Below, in pieces: positions 1 through 10,813 of a stretch of 64,000 nucleotides of DNA; the stretch's first letter is position 1, and each line of letters starts with the position of its first letter. The stretch covers positions 22,754,001-22,818,000 of the forward strand of contig CP093831.1 of NCBI GenBank assembly GCA_033063855.1, given 5' to 3'. The notes under the pieces are model-generated. The model made no database searches, had not been told where the DNA came from, and worked only from the letters and a program-made list of their open reading frames with translations. This stretch comes from Smittia aterrima. Its lineage: Eukaryota > Arthropoda > Insecta > Diptera > Chironomidae. The position numbers were made by a program, and so were the translations under genes.

Positions 1-1057
1 GCACTTTATTATTCCAGACTCAATAACGTCAGGAATAATAAAGTACAGTTTATTGTAAGGTGACTCACATTTTTCAATTAAATTGTTCATTTTCCAATGC
101 GGTTTATGACAATATTTCTATTGAAAATAAAAAAAGTATCTAATGAATTTTCTTTCCTTTCAAACTAAGCATTAGGATCATTACTTTTAAACATCCATTG
201 GGTGACGACCGAGAGAGCCCAATGGATGTTTCTTCCTGTGAGCATTTTTATAATTTTTAGTTTTGCAATTTTCATCGCCAGATGTTCAGATTTTCAACCT
301 CACGAACGGAAAAAAAAATTTGTGAGCATATTGCAGATAGAAAAGACTTTCAACCAAGTTACATTGAGAGTAATTTTTTCTGACTCAAATGTTCTGAGCA
401 AACATGAGAGAGTCGAGTAATATTTAAAGGCTGTTCAGATTAATCTTGCAAAAGATTGGAACGAAGTTAATGTTTCAATTAAATATTTTCCGTTTTAGTC
501 AACAAGAAATGTTTCGAAATGTTGTGACATTTGTGTTTAAATCATTCAAACTCTCAAGACAGCGAAACAAACATACCAAGTGTCCAAAGTAAACCAATCA
601 GCCTAAAAGAGAGAAAATATTTCGGCTTTTAGTTCATTTTGTATCTTCGGCCCATGTAGGCACTTTCTTGTTTCAGCTTCGCTTTATTTATCGATTATTC
701 ACTGAACCAAAACAAAACTTAGGCGATAAGAATTGTCTGATTCTCATTGACTAGAAATAAAACGAAAATAGAAATAAATTTCACTTGACCGCGTCGGTTT
801 GTCGCATGCTGAGCGTTATGTCTAATGGAAATGTGTAAACATTGATTGACTTTGAAAATTGTTTGTTTGTGTGCGTTTCTTAATTATCAACAACAATCTG
901 TAGAGAATTTCACAACTAAACGTTCATGTTGCTGTTGTAAGCGCGATTTAGATTTTGTTGATATCTCTCGGTTTCTATTTTAAGTGATAATCGGTCACGA
1001 GAGTATGAAAATTATTTGATAAAAGTTTGAGTGTTAGTTTGTGAGTAATTCAAAGTC
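1..1057. other. Intergenic, upstream of transporter array
   Basis: No convincing gene. Two short perfect inverted repeats are visible: 3-15 with 32-44 (13-bp arms, 16-nt loop) and 189-202 with 218-231 (14-bp arms, 15-nt loop). The rest is AT-rich sequence without a clear TATA box for the first transporter. Confidence 0.6.
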
Positions 1058-2750
1058 ATGGCAATGTTTGAAGGAAGTGGAAGGCAAATCTATGCCACAC
1101 TTTGTTCCAATCTGTTATCTTGTGCTTACGGCACCAGTATCGGTTGGGCAAGCTCAAGTTTGCCGTTTTTACAATCCAATGAGACAGTTCTGCCTACTGG
1201 CCCGCTATCGAAAGAAGGTGAGCGTGAGAGAAATTAGAAAGAGAGAGAGAAAGTGATTTGATACAATAAAAAATAATTATTCATCAGCCTCGTCATGGAT
1301 TCAATCAATCTTTACCATTGGTGGACTCTTAGGTGGACCTTTATTTGGCTGGGTGAGATCAATTCACGTTCTCATTTAATTGTTGACATTTCTTCTCAGC
1401 TTTCTGATAGAGTTGGTCGTAAGAAGTCGCTGATATTTGTGGCGGTTCCTCAAATCATCTCATGGCTTTTGATAGTCTTCGCTCAGAATTGGTTTTACAT
1501 ATTTGCGTCGAGGTTTCTTGGAGGATTGAGCGGTGGAGGTCTTTATATCATAATTCCACTCTTCGTCTCAGAAATTGCTGACGACAACATTCGAGGAAGA
1601 CTCGGATCCGTCTTTGTCTTAGCAAGCGGAAGTGGAGTTTTATTCGCGTACACTTGTGGCACATTTTTCAGCTACTCAACGCTTCCTTACATTTTTATTC
1701 CGCTCTCGTTGCTGTTCCTAATTGGAACGATGTTCCATCCCGAGTCTGCGCATTATCTCATCAAAAACGATCGCAATGATGTAAGAAAATTCAATCGGTC
1801 ACGCTCTTGTAAATTTGCAATCAATTTCTTCACAGGAAGCTCTTGTTTCGATAAAATTCTACCGCGAAACTAAATCAAATGCATCGAACAAGTTTCAAAC
1901 ACCATCCGAACAAAGCAAAATTGAATTTGAAGGTATCAAAAATTTAATTGGTGAGCGCCAGAATGGACAAGCGAACTTTGAATGGAATGACTTTTGTAAG
2001 AATAAGAAATTGAAATTTTTAATCAAAATTGAGATGAATTGTTTCCAGCTTCAAAGCCGGCAAAGAAAATTCTTCTCATCGGAATTGGTTTAATGTTCCT
2101 GGAGCAATTCAGTGGAGTCTTTTCTCTTCTCTTCTTTGTCTCAACAATTTTTGAATATTCCGGATCAAGCTTCACTCCAAACCAATCGAGCATCATCGTA
2201 GGAGTCATTCAATTGATTGGAGCTTATTGTTCAACAATGCTTGTTGATAGAATTGGTCGACGTCCTCTAATCAGCATCTCAGCGTTTGGAATCTCCAGTG
2301 GAATGTTTATATTTGCACTTCACAGTCATTTAAACATTCTTGGCTACACTTCCTCGCAACTTAATTGGATCCCACTCGCAAGCTTCTCATTTGTTTTGTG
2401 GATTGCAAATCTAGGAGTTCTGACTCTTCCGTTCCTGGTCATGAGTGAACTGATGACCACACTGCCGAAAGTAAGTTGAAGGTTTTCAATGTAATCTTAT
2501 TGAATGGTTCGATTTCTTAATTTAATTTCAGATAAAAAGCTACGTCTACATATTTTGCCTTAGTCTCTCGTGGATCTTTGCCTTCGTCATTGTCAAGTAT
2601 TTGGAATCATTGATTGGACTTCTTAGCATAAGCGGATTAATGTTTATTTTTTCAATCAACTCCTTACTCGGAGGATTGTTTGTGGTTTGGTATATCCCGG
2701 AAACGAAGGAGCGAAGCTTTCAAGAAATTCTTAATTCCCTCGAGAAATGA
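1058..2750 (+). CDS. MFS sugar transporter, Tret1-like (copy A)
   Basis: Predicted 12-TM facilitative sugar/trehalose transporter of the plasma membrane (MFS, SLC2-like). Exons: 1058-1217, 1288-1352, 1400-1780, 1836-1995, 2049-2470, 2532-2750, giving 468 aa with consistent phases. Seen in the protein: the TM2-3 loop motif SDRVGRKK, the TM4-5 signature with E-x6-R (SEIADDNIRGRLGS), a PES-type motif after TM6, the TM7 motif LEQFSG, and the C-terminal PETKERSF. First of three head-to-tail paralogues with about 180-bp gaps. Its intron pattern differs from copies B and C: two of their introns are absent (after the first GW and before IRG) and one is unique (1353-1399, after FGW). The start is the ATG that aligns with the paralogue starts. 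The Tret1-like label is a family assignment; the substrate is not proven. Confidence 0.88.
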
Positions 2751-2927
2751 ACAAAAATAAAAATTTAAAGTTTTAAATGCGTAAAAGTTTTCTTTTCTTT
2801 GACATTTTTGTTTTCGAGTTTCAGTGAACTTTGTGGAAATTTCTGAAACTGTCAAACATTTCTTTTGTCAAATATTTCCGAGCAAACATAAACTTTCTTA
2901 ATTTGCTAAAAAAATATCGAGTTTCTG

Positions 2928-4615
2928 ATGCGTTTGGGAAGCAAAACGAAGCAAGTGCTTGGGGCGCTATGTGCAAATCTGTTGACAATGTCGTTGGGAG
3001 CCAGCATGGGTTGGGTGAGTTGACAAATTGCAAAGAATTTGTTTAAAAGAATTTTTTTTTCTCACAGGAGTCGAGTGGTTTAAAATTTCTTGAGTCATCT
3101 GATTCTGACCTGGTCACTGGTCCATTGACTCCAGAAGGTAAAGTCTTCTTACAATCTTCTAAACTACTCGCTAAGTTTCTCTTTCAGACATTGTGTGGAT
3201 TCATTCAGTGTTCAGCCTCGGAGGTTTGATTGGATCGGCAAGTTACGGTTACATTAGCGATACGATCGGAAGAAAGAATGCGATCACAACAATTGCAATT
3301 CCTCAAGTCCTCAGTTATTTTTGTGTTATCATTGGCACCAGTGAAATTTACATTTTGTTTTCTCGTCTTTTCATCGGTTTCGCCGCTGGAGCTCTGTTCA
3401 TTGCTTCTCCACTTTACGTCTCGGAAATTGCTGAGAAAAAGTAAGTTCAAGTCGTTCATTTTAACTTTAATTGAAAACTTCTTTCTTAGAATTCGAGGAG
3501 CTTTAGGTTCACTCTTCATTGTGACTGTGGGAATCGGAATCTGCTTCGCATACATTTGTGGAGCTTTCATAAACTATCGGATTTGCTGCATTATTCACTT
3601 GAGTTTTCCCATCGCCTTCATTATCAGTTCATTCTTTCTTCCTGAGACTCCATTCTTTCTCGTGCAAAAGCAAAAGTTTGAGGTAACGAAACTTTATTTA
3701 CTTTCAGAAAAGATTTTTTATTTGAGTTGATTTACAGAAAGCTGAGAAGTCGATTTTGTTTTATCGAGGAGCGACGACAATGAATGATAAGATTTCTGAA
3801 GAATTTGAGGGAATGAAAGAATTCATCGCCTCTCACAACCCAGAAGAGAAAGTTGTTCTCGCTGATTTCCGTGAGATTAAAAAAAGTTTTCTTAATTTTT
3901 TTCAAATTCAACTTTTCTCTTTCCAGTTACAAAGTCAGCGAAGAAAGCGATTGCTATTGGAATGGTTCTCGTCTGGTTAGAACGATACTCCGGTTGCTAT
4001 CCTCTCTTGTTCTATGCAGCAACGATCTTTGAGGATTCCGGTACAAGTATGGATCCAGAAATCGCTGCAATTATTCTCGGATTGCTTCAAGTTCTTGGAG
4101 CTTATTGTTCAACATTCTTAGTTGATCGAACTGGTCGAAGATTCCTTCTCATGTTTTCATCTGCTGGAATCGTCTTAGGAATGATTTTGTTCGGCGCGAC
4201 GACTCAGCTCATCGAGAGTGGATACGATTCAAGTTTCATAAAGCTCGTCCCAGTGTTTGCTTTCTCATTCTGCATATTCATCGCAAACGTCGGAGTTTTT
4301 ACAATGACGTTCATAATTCTTTCAGAGATTTCTCCGCCAAAAGTAAGTTAAGTTAATCGAGAATCTAATGAAAGTAACAATCTCATCTCTTTAAAGGTCA
4401 AAAGTTACATTTTCACGATGTGCATGTTGGCGTCTTGGACAATTACGTTCTCAGTTTTCGCAATTATGGATCCTATCTTGGCCTGGGTTGGACAAGCCGG
4501 GTTGATGTATTTCTTTGCTATCTGCTCTGCTATTGGATTCGGCTTTGTTTACTTCTATTTACCGGAGACTGTTGGTCGGAGCTTTGATGAAATTTCAAAG
4601 ATTTTGGAGGGTTGA
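2928..4615 (+). CDS. MFS sugar transporter, Tret1-like (copy B)
   Basis: Second tandem transporter. Exons: 2928-3014, 3068-3137, 3188-3440, 3490-3682, 3738-3870, 3927-4342, 4397-4615, giving 456 aa. All splice sites are GT-AG and the phases match copy C exactly. Motifs: SDTIGRKN in the TM2-3 loop, SEIAEKKIRGALGS at TM4-5, PETPFFLV after TM6, and PETVGRSFDEI at the C-terminus. In TM7 the usual sugar-binding glutamine position reads LERYSG rather than LEQ, so the binding site may differ from copies A and C. The first exon (29 codons ending GW) matches copy C in length. Probably a membrane sugar or polyol carrier; the substrate cannot be read from sequence. Confidence 0.88.
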
Positions 4616-4797
4616 ACATCAAATTGAATAAATAAAAATTTGTTTTTCCTTTAAACTAAAAATTGTATCGGCTTCATAATTTCATTTCTTAAAAAAATCT
4701 CAGTCAACATTTTAAAAAGAATTTTTCAGACACAATTTCTCAGTTGGCTTAGAAAGAATTTAATTTCATTCATTTTTAAATTAAATTCCGAAAGACA

Positions 4798-6505
4798 ATG
4801 CCTTTAAGCGGAGAACTAAAACAAGTTCTCGCGACACTTTGCGTGAATCTTCTGTCATGTGGAGTTGGTGCAAGCATGGGCTGGGTGAGTTGAGCGAAGT
4901 CGAGAAGCGGATTGGACTTTCAATGAAAATTCTTCTTTTCCTTTCAATCAGGCTTCCAGTGCTATCAAGTTCTTAGAGTCAGTCAAGTCTGATTTGACGA
5001 CTGGAGTTCTAACCCCGGCAGGTAAACATCTTCCTTTAAACAAAAATATCGAACTTGAGACGTTCCTCTCGTTTCAGAGTCTGGTTTGATAAATTCAATG
5101 TACTGCGTCGGTGGATTGTTAGGATCGTTGAGTTACGGTTACGTCAGTGACAAGATTGGAAGAAAACAAGCAATAACTACTGCTACGATTCCTCAAATCA
5201 TCAGTTTCATTCTCGTTGCCACGGCTCAAAACTCGTTGATGATTCTCATCTCTCGCATCTTCATTGGATTTTCTGTTGGATCGCTGTTCATAAGTTTGCC
5301 TCTCTTCGTCTCGGAAATCTCTGAAGACATGTAAAGCTTTTGTCGACTTGAAGTCAAAGATGATTTTAATTTTTCATTTTGCTAGGATCCGAGGAACACT
5401 TGGATCACTTTTCGTTCTTCTTGTCGCTGTCGGACTTTGCTTTGGTTACGTCCTCGGAGCTTTCTTTCATTACAAGACTTGTGTTCTGGTTTATTTCATC
5501 TTCCCATTATCTTACCTCATCCTGCAGTTCTACATTCATGAGTCTCCTTTCTTTCTTGTTTCCAAAGGGAAGTTTGAGGTAAACTTAATAAATTTTTCTT
5601 CAAAATGATTAAAACAGATTAGAAAACATTCACAGAAAGCTGAGAAGTCTATCATGTTCTATCGAGGAGTTACACAACTTGAAGGAAACTCTGCAATTGA
5701 ATTCCAAACTTTGAAGCGTTTTGTAAAGCAACCAGAAGACAAAGTTTCCTTCTCGGACTTCAGTAAGTCTTCATTAAACTTTGCTATCGAATCGAACTAA
5801 TTTTTTATTCCTAGAATCGAAAGCTGCGAAGAAGGCTTTGATTATCGGCATCGTTCTTGTTTGGTTAGAGCAGTTCTGCGGATGCTTCGCTCTTCTGTTT
5901 TACACTGCTTCCGTTTTCGAGGAATCTGGCGCAACGAGCATCGCTCCGGAAATCGCTACAATCATTGTTGGAGTCATTCAGCTGATTGGCGCTTATTGTT
6001 CAACATTCTTGGTCGACAAAGCTGGACGAAAGGTTCTGGTTTGCTTCTCAGCTTTTGCTGTTGCCGTCGGAATGACATTGTTCGGTGTTGTGACGCAATT
6101 CATTGAGCACGGATATGGAACGACCTTCGTAAAACTTATTCCTGTGTTTGCTCTCTCGTTTTCTGTTTTTGTGGCAAATGTTGGAGTTTTCACAATGACG
6201 TTCATTATCCTTGCGGAAATTTGTCCTCCAAAAGTAAGTCATCTCGATTATAAAAGTTTCTTCTTAATTTTTTTTTAATTCTTCAGGTCAAGAGTCAAAT
6301 TTTCACGATCTGCATGATCTTTTCGTGGGTGTTCACTTTCTCCGTCTTCAATCTCATTAGCCCGTTGGTTGCTTGGTTCGGTCCAGGAGGGATCATGTAC
6401 TTCTTCGCCGTCTGCTCAATCTGTGGAGGTTTATTCATTTTGCATTACATGCCGGAAACGATGGGAAAGACATTCGACGAGATTCAAGAAGTTTTAGGAA
6501 ATTGA
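4798..6505 (+). CDS. MFS sugar transporter, Tret1-like (copy C)
   Basis: Third tandem transporter. Exons: 4798-4884, 4952-5021, 5078-5330, 5386-5578, 5636-5762, 5815-6233, 6287-6505, giving 455 aa. Motifs: SDKIGRKQ in the TM2-3 loop, SEISEDMIRGTLGS at TM4-5, HESPFFLV after TM6, LEQFCG in TM7, and PETMGKTFDEI near the C-terminus. An AATAAA-like signal follows the stop. Its last codons and 3' flank are duplicated at 7911-8075, as part of the segmental duplication that also copied the downstream F-box gene. Family assignment is strong; substrate is unknown. Confidence 0.88.
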
Positions 6506-6912
6506 AATAAAATAAATTATTTAATGAAACTTTATTAAACAATCGATAATCATTGTCTTATTTCATTACAATCGCATTGTTTTATTTAATGAAAGGAACA
6601 TTGAACTTTTTCGAATAGTTCGTAATCTTGAAAAGCTCTGAGCATTGACACGAATAACACGATCAAGCTTTTAACCACAAAATTAAAACATGTTCATTTT
6701 TAGGTGGACGCATCTCATCGTACAAATATGTTTCGTTCGGTTTAGTTCTTTCGGATTCAGGTAAATTTTCCTATAATTGGGTTTCAGTTAAATTGTTATA
6801 AAAGAAAACATTTTGACCATTTAACTCAGTTCGCTTTCAACTTTCGTGAAGACAACATTCGCTCGCTTGAAGATTTACAAAATATTTCAAATCAATTCTA
6901 TTCAAGACTACG
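6506..6912 (+). promoter_or_regulatory. Intergenic with F-box 1 core promoter
   Basis: A TATAAAAG box lies at 6797-6804 and an initiator-like TCAGT at 6826-6830, about 30 bp apart. The transcript would then have an 80-90-base 5'UTR before the ATG at 6913. The duplicated F-box 2 gene keeps the initiator, but the TATA position now reads GAATAAAAG. Confidence 0.5.
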
Positions 6913-7617
6913 ATGGATCCTTTGGTACATTTATCAAGTTTTCTCGACATCCCCGAGATGATTCTTCAACATTTCAACGGAACAGATATAATCAACATCT
7001 CCGAAGTCAGCCCAAGCTGGTACAACTTCACCGCTTCATCAAAAGTTCTCATGAAAAATGTTCAAATTGTTTTTAACGAGGATCGTAAGTTGCAACCAGA
7101 AGATTACGATTTGCTGACGAACAGCTCGAGAGTTTATCAGAGCATTGAAGTCAGGAGGAAGAAGTCAAGCGACGAAAAAAGTTCGAAAGCTCTCATTAGC
7201 CCTCCAGAGTTTAATTTCTTCTTGGAGCAGTCTCACGACTGGAAAGAAATTAAAATCGTCAACGTTTTATTCAGAGATGAACTCGAAGTATTCAATTTCT
7301 TCTTATCAATCCAAGGAACGGTCGAAAATCTTTATATTGATGATTTCGAAGTTAGTTCAAAATTTACTTTGATACCAACACAGGTAAGTATTTCGACTTT
7401 AACCTTTCCTAAGCTAAAGAAACTGAAAGTTATTGCTTCTGGTCCAGTCGATGGCAGCATTTTAACATCTTTTTTTTCAAATGCCGCATTGATCTCTGAT
7501 CTCAAATCGCTGATTCAGGTCAAGCCATTTTCTTTCCCTAATGCAATTCGACATATGGACTCAGTAAATAGAATGTTAATTCATATGAGCTCTGAAGTTT
7601 TCCAAGGAATGTTTTAA
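6913..7617 (+). CDS. F-box-like protein (copy 1)
   Basis: Single-exon gene of 234 aa. Residues about 5-50 look like an F-box: a hydrophobic helix around LSSFLDIPEMILQHF, then SEVSPSWYNF, where the P-SW pairing is typical. F-box proteins usually recruit substrates to SCF ubiquitin ligases through Skp1, so a cytoplasmic adaptor role is inferred. The remaining part is a leucine-rich, LRR-like region without clear repeats. It is about 70% similar to copy 2 at 8867-9559 but lacks 15 residues present there after RRKKSS. The two copies have unrelated C-terminal ends, so one or both may be truncated relative to the ancestor. A GTAAGT at 7384 is read through, because the paralogue aligns across it. 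Confidence 0.65.
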   Translation: MDPLVHLSSFLDIPEMILQHFNGTDIINISEVSPSWYNFTASSKVLMKNVQIVFNEDRKLQPEDYDLLTNSSRVYQSIEVRRKKSSDEKSSKALISPPEFNFFLEQSHDWKEIKIVNVLFRDELEVFNFFLSIQGTVENLYIDDFEVSSKFTLIPTQVSISTLTFPKLKKLKVIASGPVDGSILTSFFSNAALISDLKSLIQVKPFSFPNAIRHMDSVNRMLIHMSSEVFQGMF

Positions 7618-7910
7618 CAATTAATCGCGTACCATTGAATATATTCGAAGAAAAATCATGTCTACTTAATAAACTTAATAACAATAAAAACTTTTTATTA
7701 AAAACAAATAATTTTTTATTATTTTTCTTCAATTTGTAATTTGAGTTTTCCGAAAACTGTTTTTGTTGTGTTATTTGTAACTTTTCAGTGATTTCTATTC
7801 AGTTTAATTAATAAAAAGTAAATTGTGTGTAATTTGTTCTTGGTTTTCCTGAAGGCAAAAAGTCTGACACATTCTATAAAAAAAAAGTTTCTTTTTTTGA
7901 CAGTTTGAAA
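7618..7910. other. Intergenic, 3' flank of F-box 1
   Basis: AT-rich, with AATAAA-like signals near 7670-7690. The block around 7700-7800 resembles 18350-18440, which marks the latter as a third, decayed copy of this locus. Confidence 0.5.
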
Positions 7911-8075
7911 CGATGGGAACGACAGTCGTTGAGAATCAAAAAGTTTTAGAAAGTTGAAAAAAAATATTCAGTGAAACTTAATTAAACTTTATTAGAAAGG
8001 ATTGAGCTATATTTAAAGAAAGCAACTTTGAACTTTTCGGAATATTTCGTAATCTTTTAAAAAGCTCAGCAATAT
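7911..8075 (+). pseudogene. Duplicated 3' tail of transporter C
   Basis: This stretch matches the last 40 or so coding bases of copy C (from ACGATGGGAAAGAC near 6459) plus its 3'UTR and intergenic sequence down to the CGTAATCTT...AAAGCTC block. There is no transporter coding sequence upstream of it. It is therefore the left part of a tandem segmental duplication whose right part is the second F-box gene. Confidence 0.75.
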
Positions 8076-8866
8076 TTTTTGGAGATCGTCGCTTTATTCG
8101 CGAAATATTTTTTATGCATGAGTTGGAAATTTCAGATTAAACATCCGAATTTGGCTCCAGGCTCAGATAGTATGAGCTATTTGAATTTAACTTTATTTTA
8201 CAAAAACAAGAGATTCCCTGATTACATCGCAGAACTTTCATTATGCGTCAAGGAAGTTGCTTCTGAATGCGGAAGCCCAATAAAGAAAAAAATTTAATCG
8301 CACTCAGGAGATCACCGATACCGCATACACTCCTCTATGTAAAAATCTGCAAAAAATGTCTTTTTAGCTTACGGAGTATGCTTCCACTCTACTTTTGTAG
8401 CTAATCTCAAGTTTAATAGTAACTAATCTTTAGTTTTTGGTGAGAAAATGCTTCACTTAGATGCTCGACACATTTTTCGAACCTTAGATTAATTTTCTTA
8501 TTAAAATTCGAGTGAAATAAAAAAAAGACAACTGCTCGCATTTTTCTTTTTCCTCTTCAATTTTTATTTGAATTCTATTTTCCTTTAAAGTTTTATTAAC
8601 AAAACAAGAATCGACCAAGAGTCACTGAGGCAAATAACAAATTCTAATTAAGATTTCCAAATGTTCACTTTTCATTGGACATCTGTTCCTTCGATTTAGC
8701 ACTCAAACATTTTTAGCATTTTCCTCTCATTCGGATTCAGGTAAATTAGAATAAAAGGAAAACATTTTTAACATCTAACTCAGTTCGCTTTCAACTTTCG
8801 TGAAGACAACATTCGCTCGCTTGAAGATTTACAAAATATTTCAAATCAATTCTATTCAAGACTACG
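8076..8866. other. Intergenic between duplicated blocks
   Basis: Includes an unassigned 72-codon open frame (8079-8297) with no recognised domain, and a block from about 8660 that matches the 5' flank of F-box 1. A short motif, TTTATGCATGAGTTRGAAATTT, recurs at about 8110 and 9948. No firm gene. Confidence 0.4.
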
Positions 8867-9559
8867 ATGGATCCTTTGGCACATTTATCAAGTTTTCTCG
8901 ACATTCCCGAGATGATCTTTCAACATTTGAATGGCACAGAAGTTATCAATGTTTCAGAAGTCAACCCAAGCTGGTACAACTTCACCGCTTCATCAAAAGT
9001 TCTCATGAAAAATGTTCAAATTGTTTTTAACGAAGATCGTAAGTTGCAACCAGAAGATTACGATTTGCTGAAGAACAGCTCAAGAATGTATCAGAACATT
9101 GAAGTCAGAAGGAAGAAGTCAAGCCCATACATAATGGATATTTATCCAGGTTTCTATCGAAAAATGGGCGACGATAAAAGTTCGAAAGCTCTCATTAGCC
9201 CTCAGGAGTTTAATTTCTTCTTAGAGAAGTGTCACGAATGGAAAGAAATTAAAATCGTCAATGTTTTATTCAGAAATGAACTCGAAGTATTCAATTTCTT
9301 CTTATCAATCCAGGGAACGGTCGAAAACCTTTCACTCGATGACTTCGGAATCAGTTCAAATTCATTTTTGACTTTGAGACCAACAGACGAAAAAATTCTG
9401 ACTTTAACTTTTCCTAAGGTAAAGCAGCTGAAAGCTACTGTCACTCGCCAAGCCTATGGCAGTATGTTAACCTCACTTTGGTCAAATGCCGCTACGATCA
9501 CTGGTCTAAAATTCACTGTGAATCTACCAATAATCAACTTTCTATGGGCCACCGAATAA
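8867..9559 (+). CDS. F-box-like protein (copy 2)
   Basis: Single-exon gene of 230 aa, paralogue of 6913-7617. It has the same N-terminal F-box-like region (LSSFLDIPEMIFQHL, then SEVNPSWYNF) and a leucine-rich remainder. It contains an extra segment, SSPYIMDIYPGFYRKMGDDK, that is absent from copy 1. The shared 5'UTR is nearly identical to copy 1 for about 80 bp upstream of the ATG, so the duplication is fairly recent. A probable SCF adaptor by family; no substrate can be named. A third decayed copy is at 18087-18560. Confidence 0.62.
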   Translation: MDPLAHLSSFLDIPEMIFQHLNGTEVINVSEVNPSWYNFTASSKVLMKNVQIVFNEDRKLQPEDYDLLKNSSRMYQNIEVRRKKSSPYIMDIYPGFYRKMGDDKSSKALISPQEFNFFLEKCHEWKEIKIVNVLFRNELEVFNFFLSIQGTVENLSLDDFGISSNSFLTLRPTDEKILTLTFPKVKQLKATVTRQAYGSMLTSLWSNAATITGLKFTVNLPIINFLWATE

Positions 9560-10021
9560 ATCAATGCATGAATGATCTGAATGAACAAAATGTTTGAACA
9601 TTCAAATAATATTTTATGTAAACTAAATAAACAAAATGAAATAAATTTATCTATAAAAAGACTTCAGGCAAAATATTTAAGTTTATTATATATAGAAGCA
9701 TGATATCCTTTCATGTGACGAGTATTCTGAAGTAAAAAGCAAAGAGTTGTTTTCGATACAGAGACTTACAGCGATCTCCGATGAGCTTCTCGATCTTAAT
9801 CGTTTTGTTCTCTCATGATCTTCATAAATTGAATCAATTCGAATAATTCGCTTTTCACTGAATAGTTTGTTCAAAACGTTTACAATTGACTTCACGTTGC
9901 CCATACAAAAATGAGCCTATTAGCGTTAATATCAATTTTGATTTATTTATGCATGAGTTAGAAATTTGCTTTTTATTGGAATTCAGCTTCAGTCTATTCT
10001 CAGTCTTTTATCGAAAACCAC
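9560..10021. other. Intergenic
   Basis: AT-rich, with polyadenylation-like AATAAA signals near 9628 and 9640. No coding potential that I can support. Confidence 0.5.
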
Positions 10022-10813
10022 ATGAAGCTTTTAAAATATTTTCTGATCTTTATTTTCCTCAACGGATCCGTCGAGGGTCTTCGGCTAAAGTGTGAATTGG
10101 AACTGGATTATCTAGTGATGGACTTTGGTGATAATCAGCACAGAATGCAGGGATGCATATTTAACAAGCTCAAAGTCAATGAAACTGACTTCGAAGTGAC
10201 GGAAGTTTCGTGGTTAGAAAACAAATCTTTCAACAAAACAAACGATGACGTCGAGATGATTATAATTGAACTTGAGACTGAACATGTTCCGACAAAAATT
10301 TGCAATTTCTATCAAAACTCGAAAATGTTCTCGATTTTTGGTGAATCCGTCAACAAAATCAGCCGCGAAGTGTTCACAAATTGCATCAAAGTGGAGAATG
10401 TTACAATTACTCAAACTTCTCTGACGACCTTGCCAAAAGAGCTTTTCGTGGACTTAATCGAATTAAAGGCTCTTTACCTTAGCAACAACAAACTTTTAAC
10501 GTTGCCGGCTGATTTGATCATGAAAAATACGAAGTTAGAAATATTAGCAGCCAGAAATAATCAACTCTGCATTATTGACATTCACATTAACTCAGCATTA
10601 ACTTTCATTGACTTTCGTAATAACTCCTGCATCGACAAGAAATTCCCGGATGGCATCACGTTCCGAATGACTTCTCTATGCGCCACGACTTCAACAGTCA
10701 CTGAAAGCTTCGAAAACTTAAAGGCAAAGTTGGACGGAATAGAAAAACAATTTGATGACATTGCAGTCGAATTAGTCGAGACGACTGATTCTGATTTGCT
10801 CCGAGAGAGTTAA
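10022..10813 (+). CDS. Secreted leucine-rich repeat protein
   Basis: Single-exon gene of 263 aa. The N-terminus MKLLKYFLIFIFLNGSVEG is a clear signal peptide, so the product is secreted. A cysteine-containing N-terminal module is followed by at least three LRRs (about residues 125-195; for example FVDLIELKALYLSNNKLLTLP and KNTKLEILAARNNQLCIID). A cysteine (SCIDKKF) follows as a short C-cap, then a coiled-coil-like tail (FENLKAKLDGIEKQFDDI). This module order is typical of short dipteran secreted LRR proteins, and the LRR half of the fusion gene at 44424 resembles it. A role in extracellular recognition or immunity is only an inference. Confidence 0.75.
   Translation: MKLLKYFLIFIFLNGSVEGLRLKCELELDYLVMDFGDNQHRMQGCIFNKLKVNETDFEVTEVSWLENKSFNKTNDDVEMIIIELETEHVPTKICNFYQNSKMFSIFGESVNKISREVFTNCIKVENVTITQTSLTTLPKELFVDLIELKALYLSNNKLLTLPADLIMKNTKLEILAARNNQLCIIDIHINSALTFIDFRNNSCIDKKFPDGITFRMTSLCATTSTVTESFENLKAKLDGIEKQFDDIAVELVETTDSDLLRES

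Noticed and set aside
202..420. 72-codon open frame with hydrophobic stretch
   Set aside because: It starts at a non-ATG codon, overlaps a hairpin and has no promoter or splice support.
8079..8297. 72-codon frame between duplicated blocks
   Set aside because: No recognisable domain and a non-ATG start; part of it matches non-coding sequence upstream of 10022.
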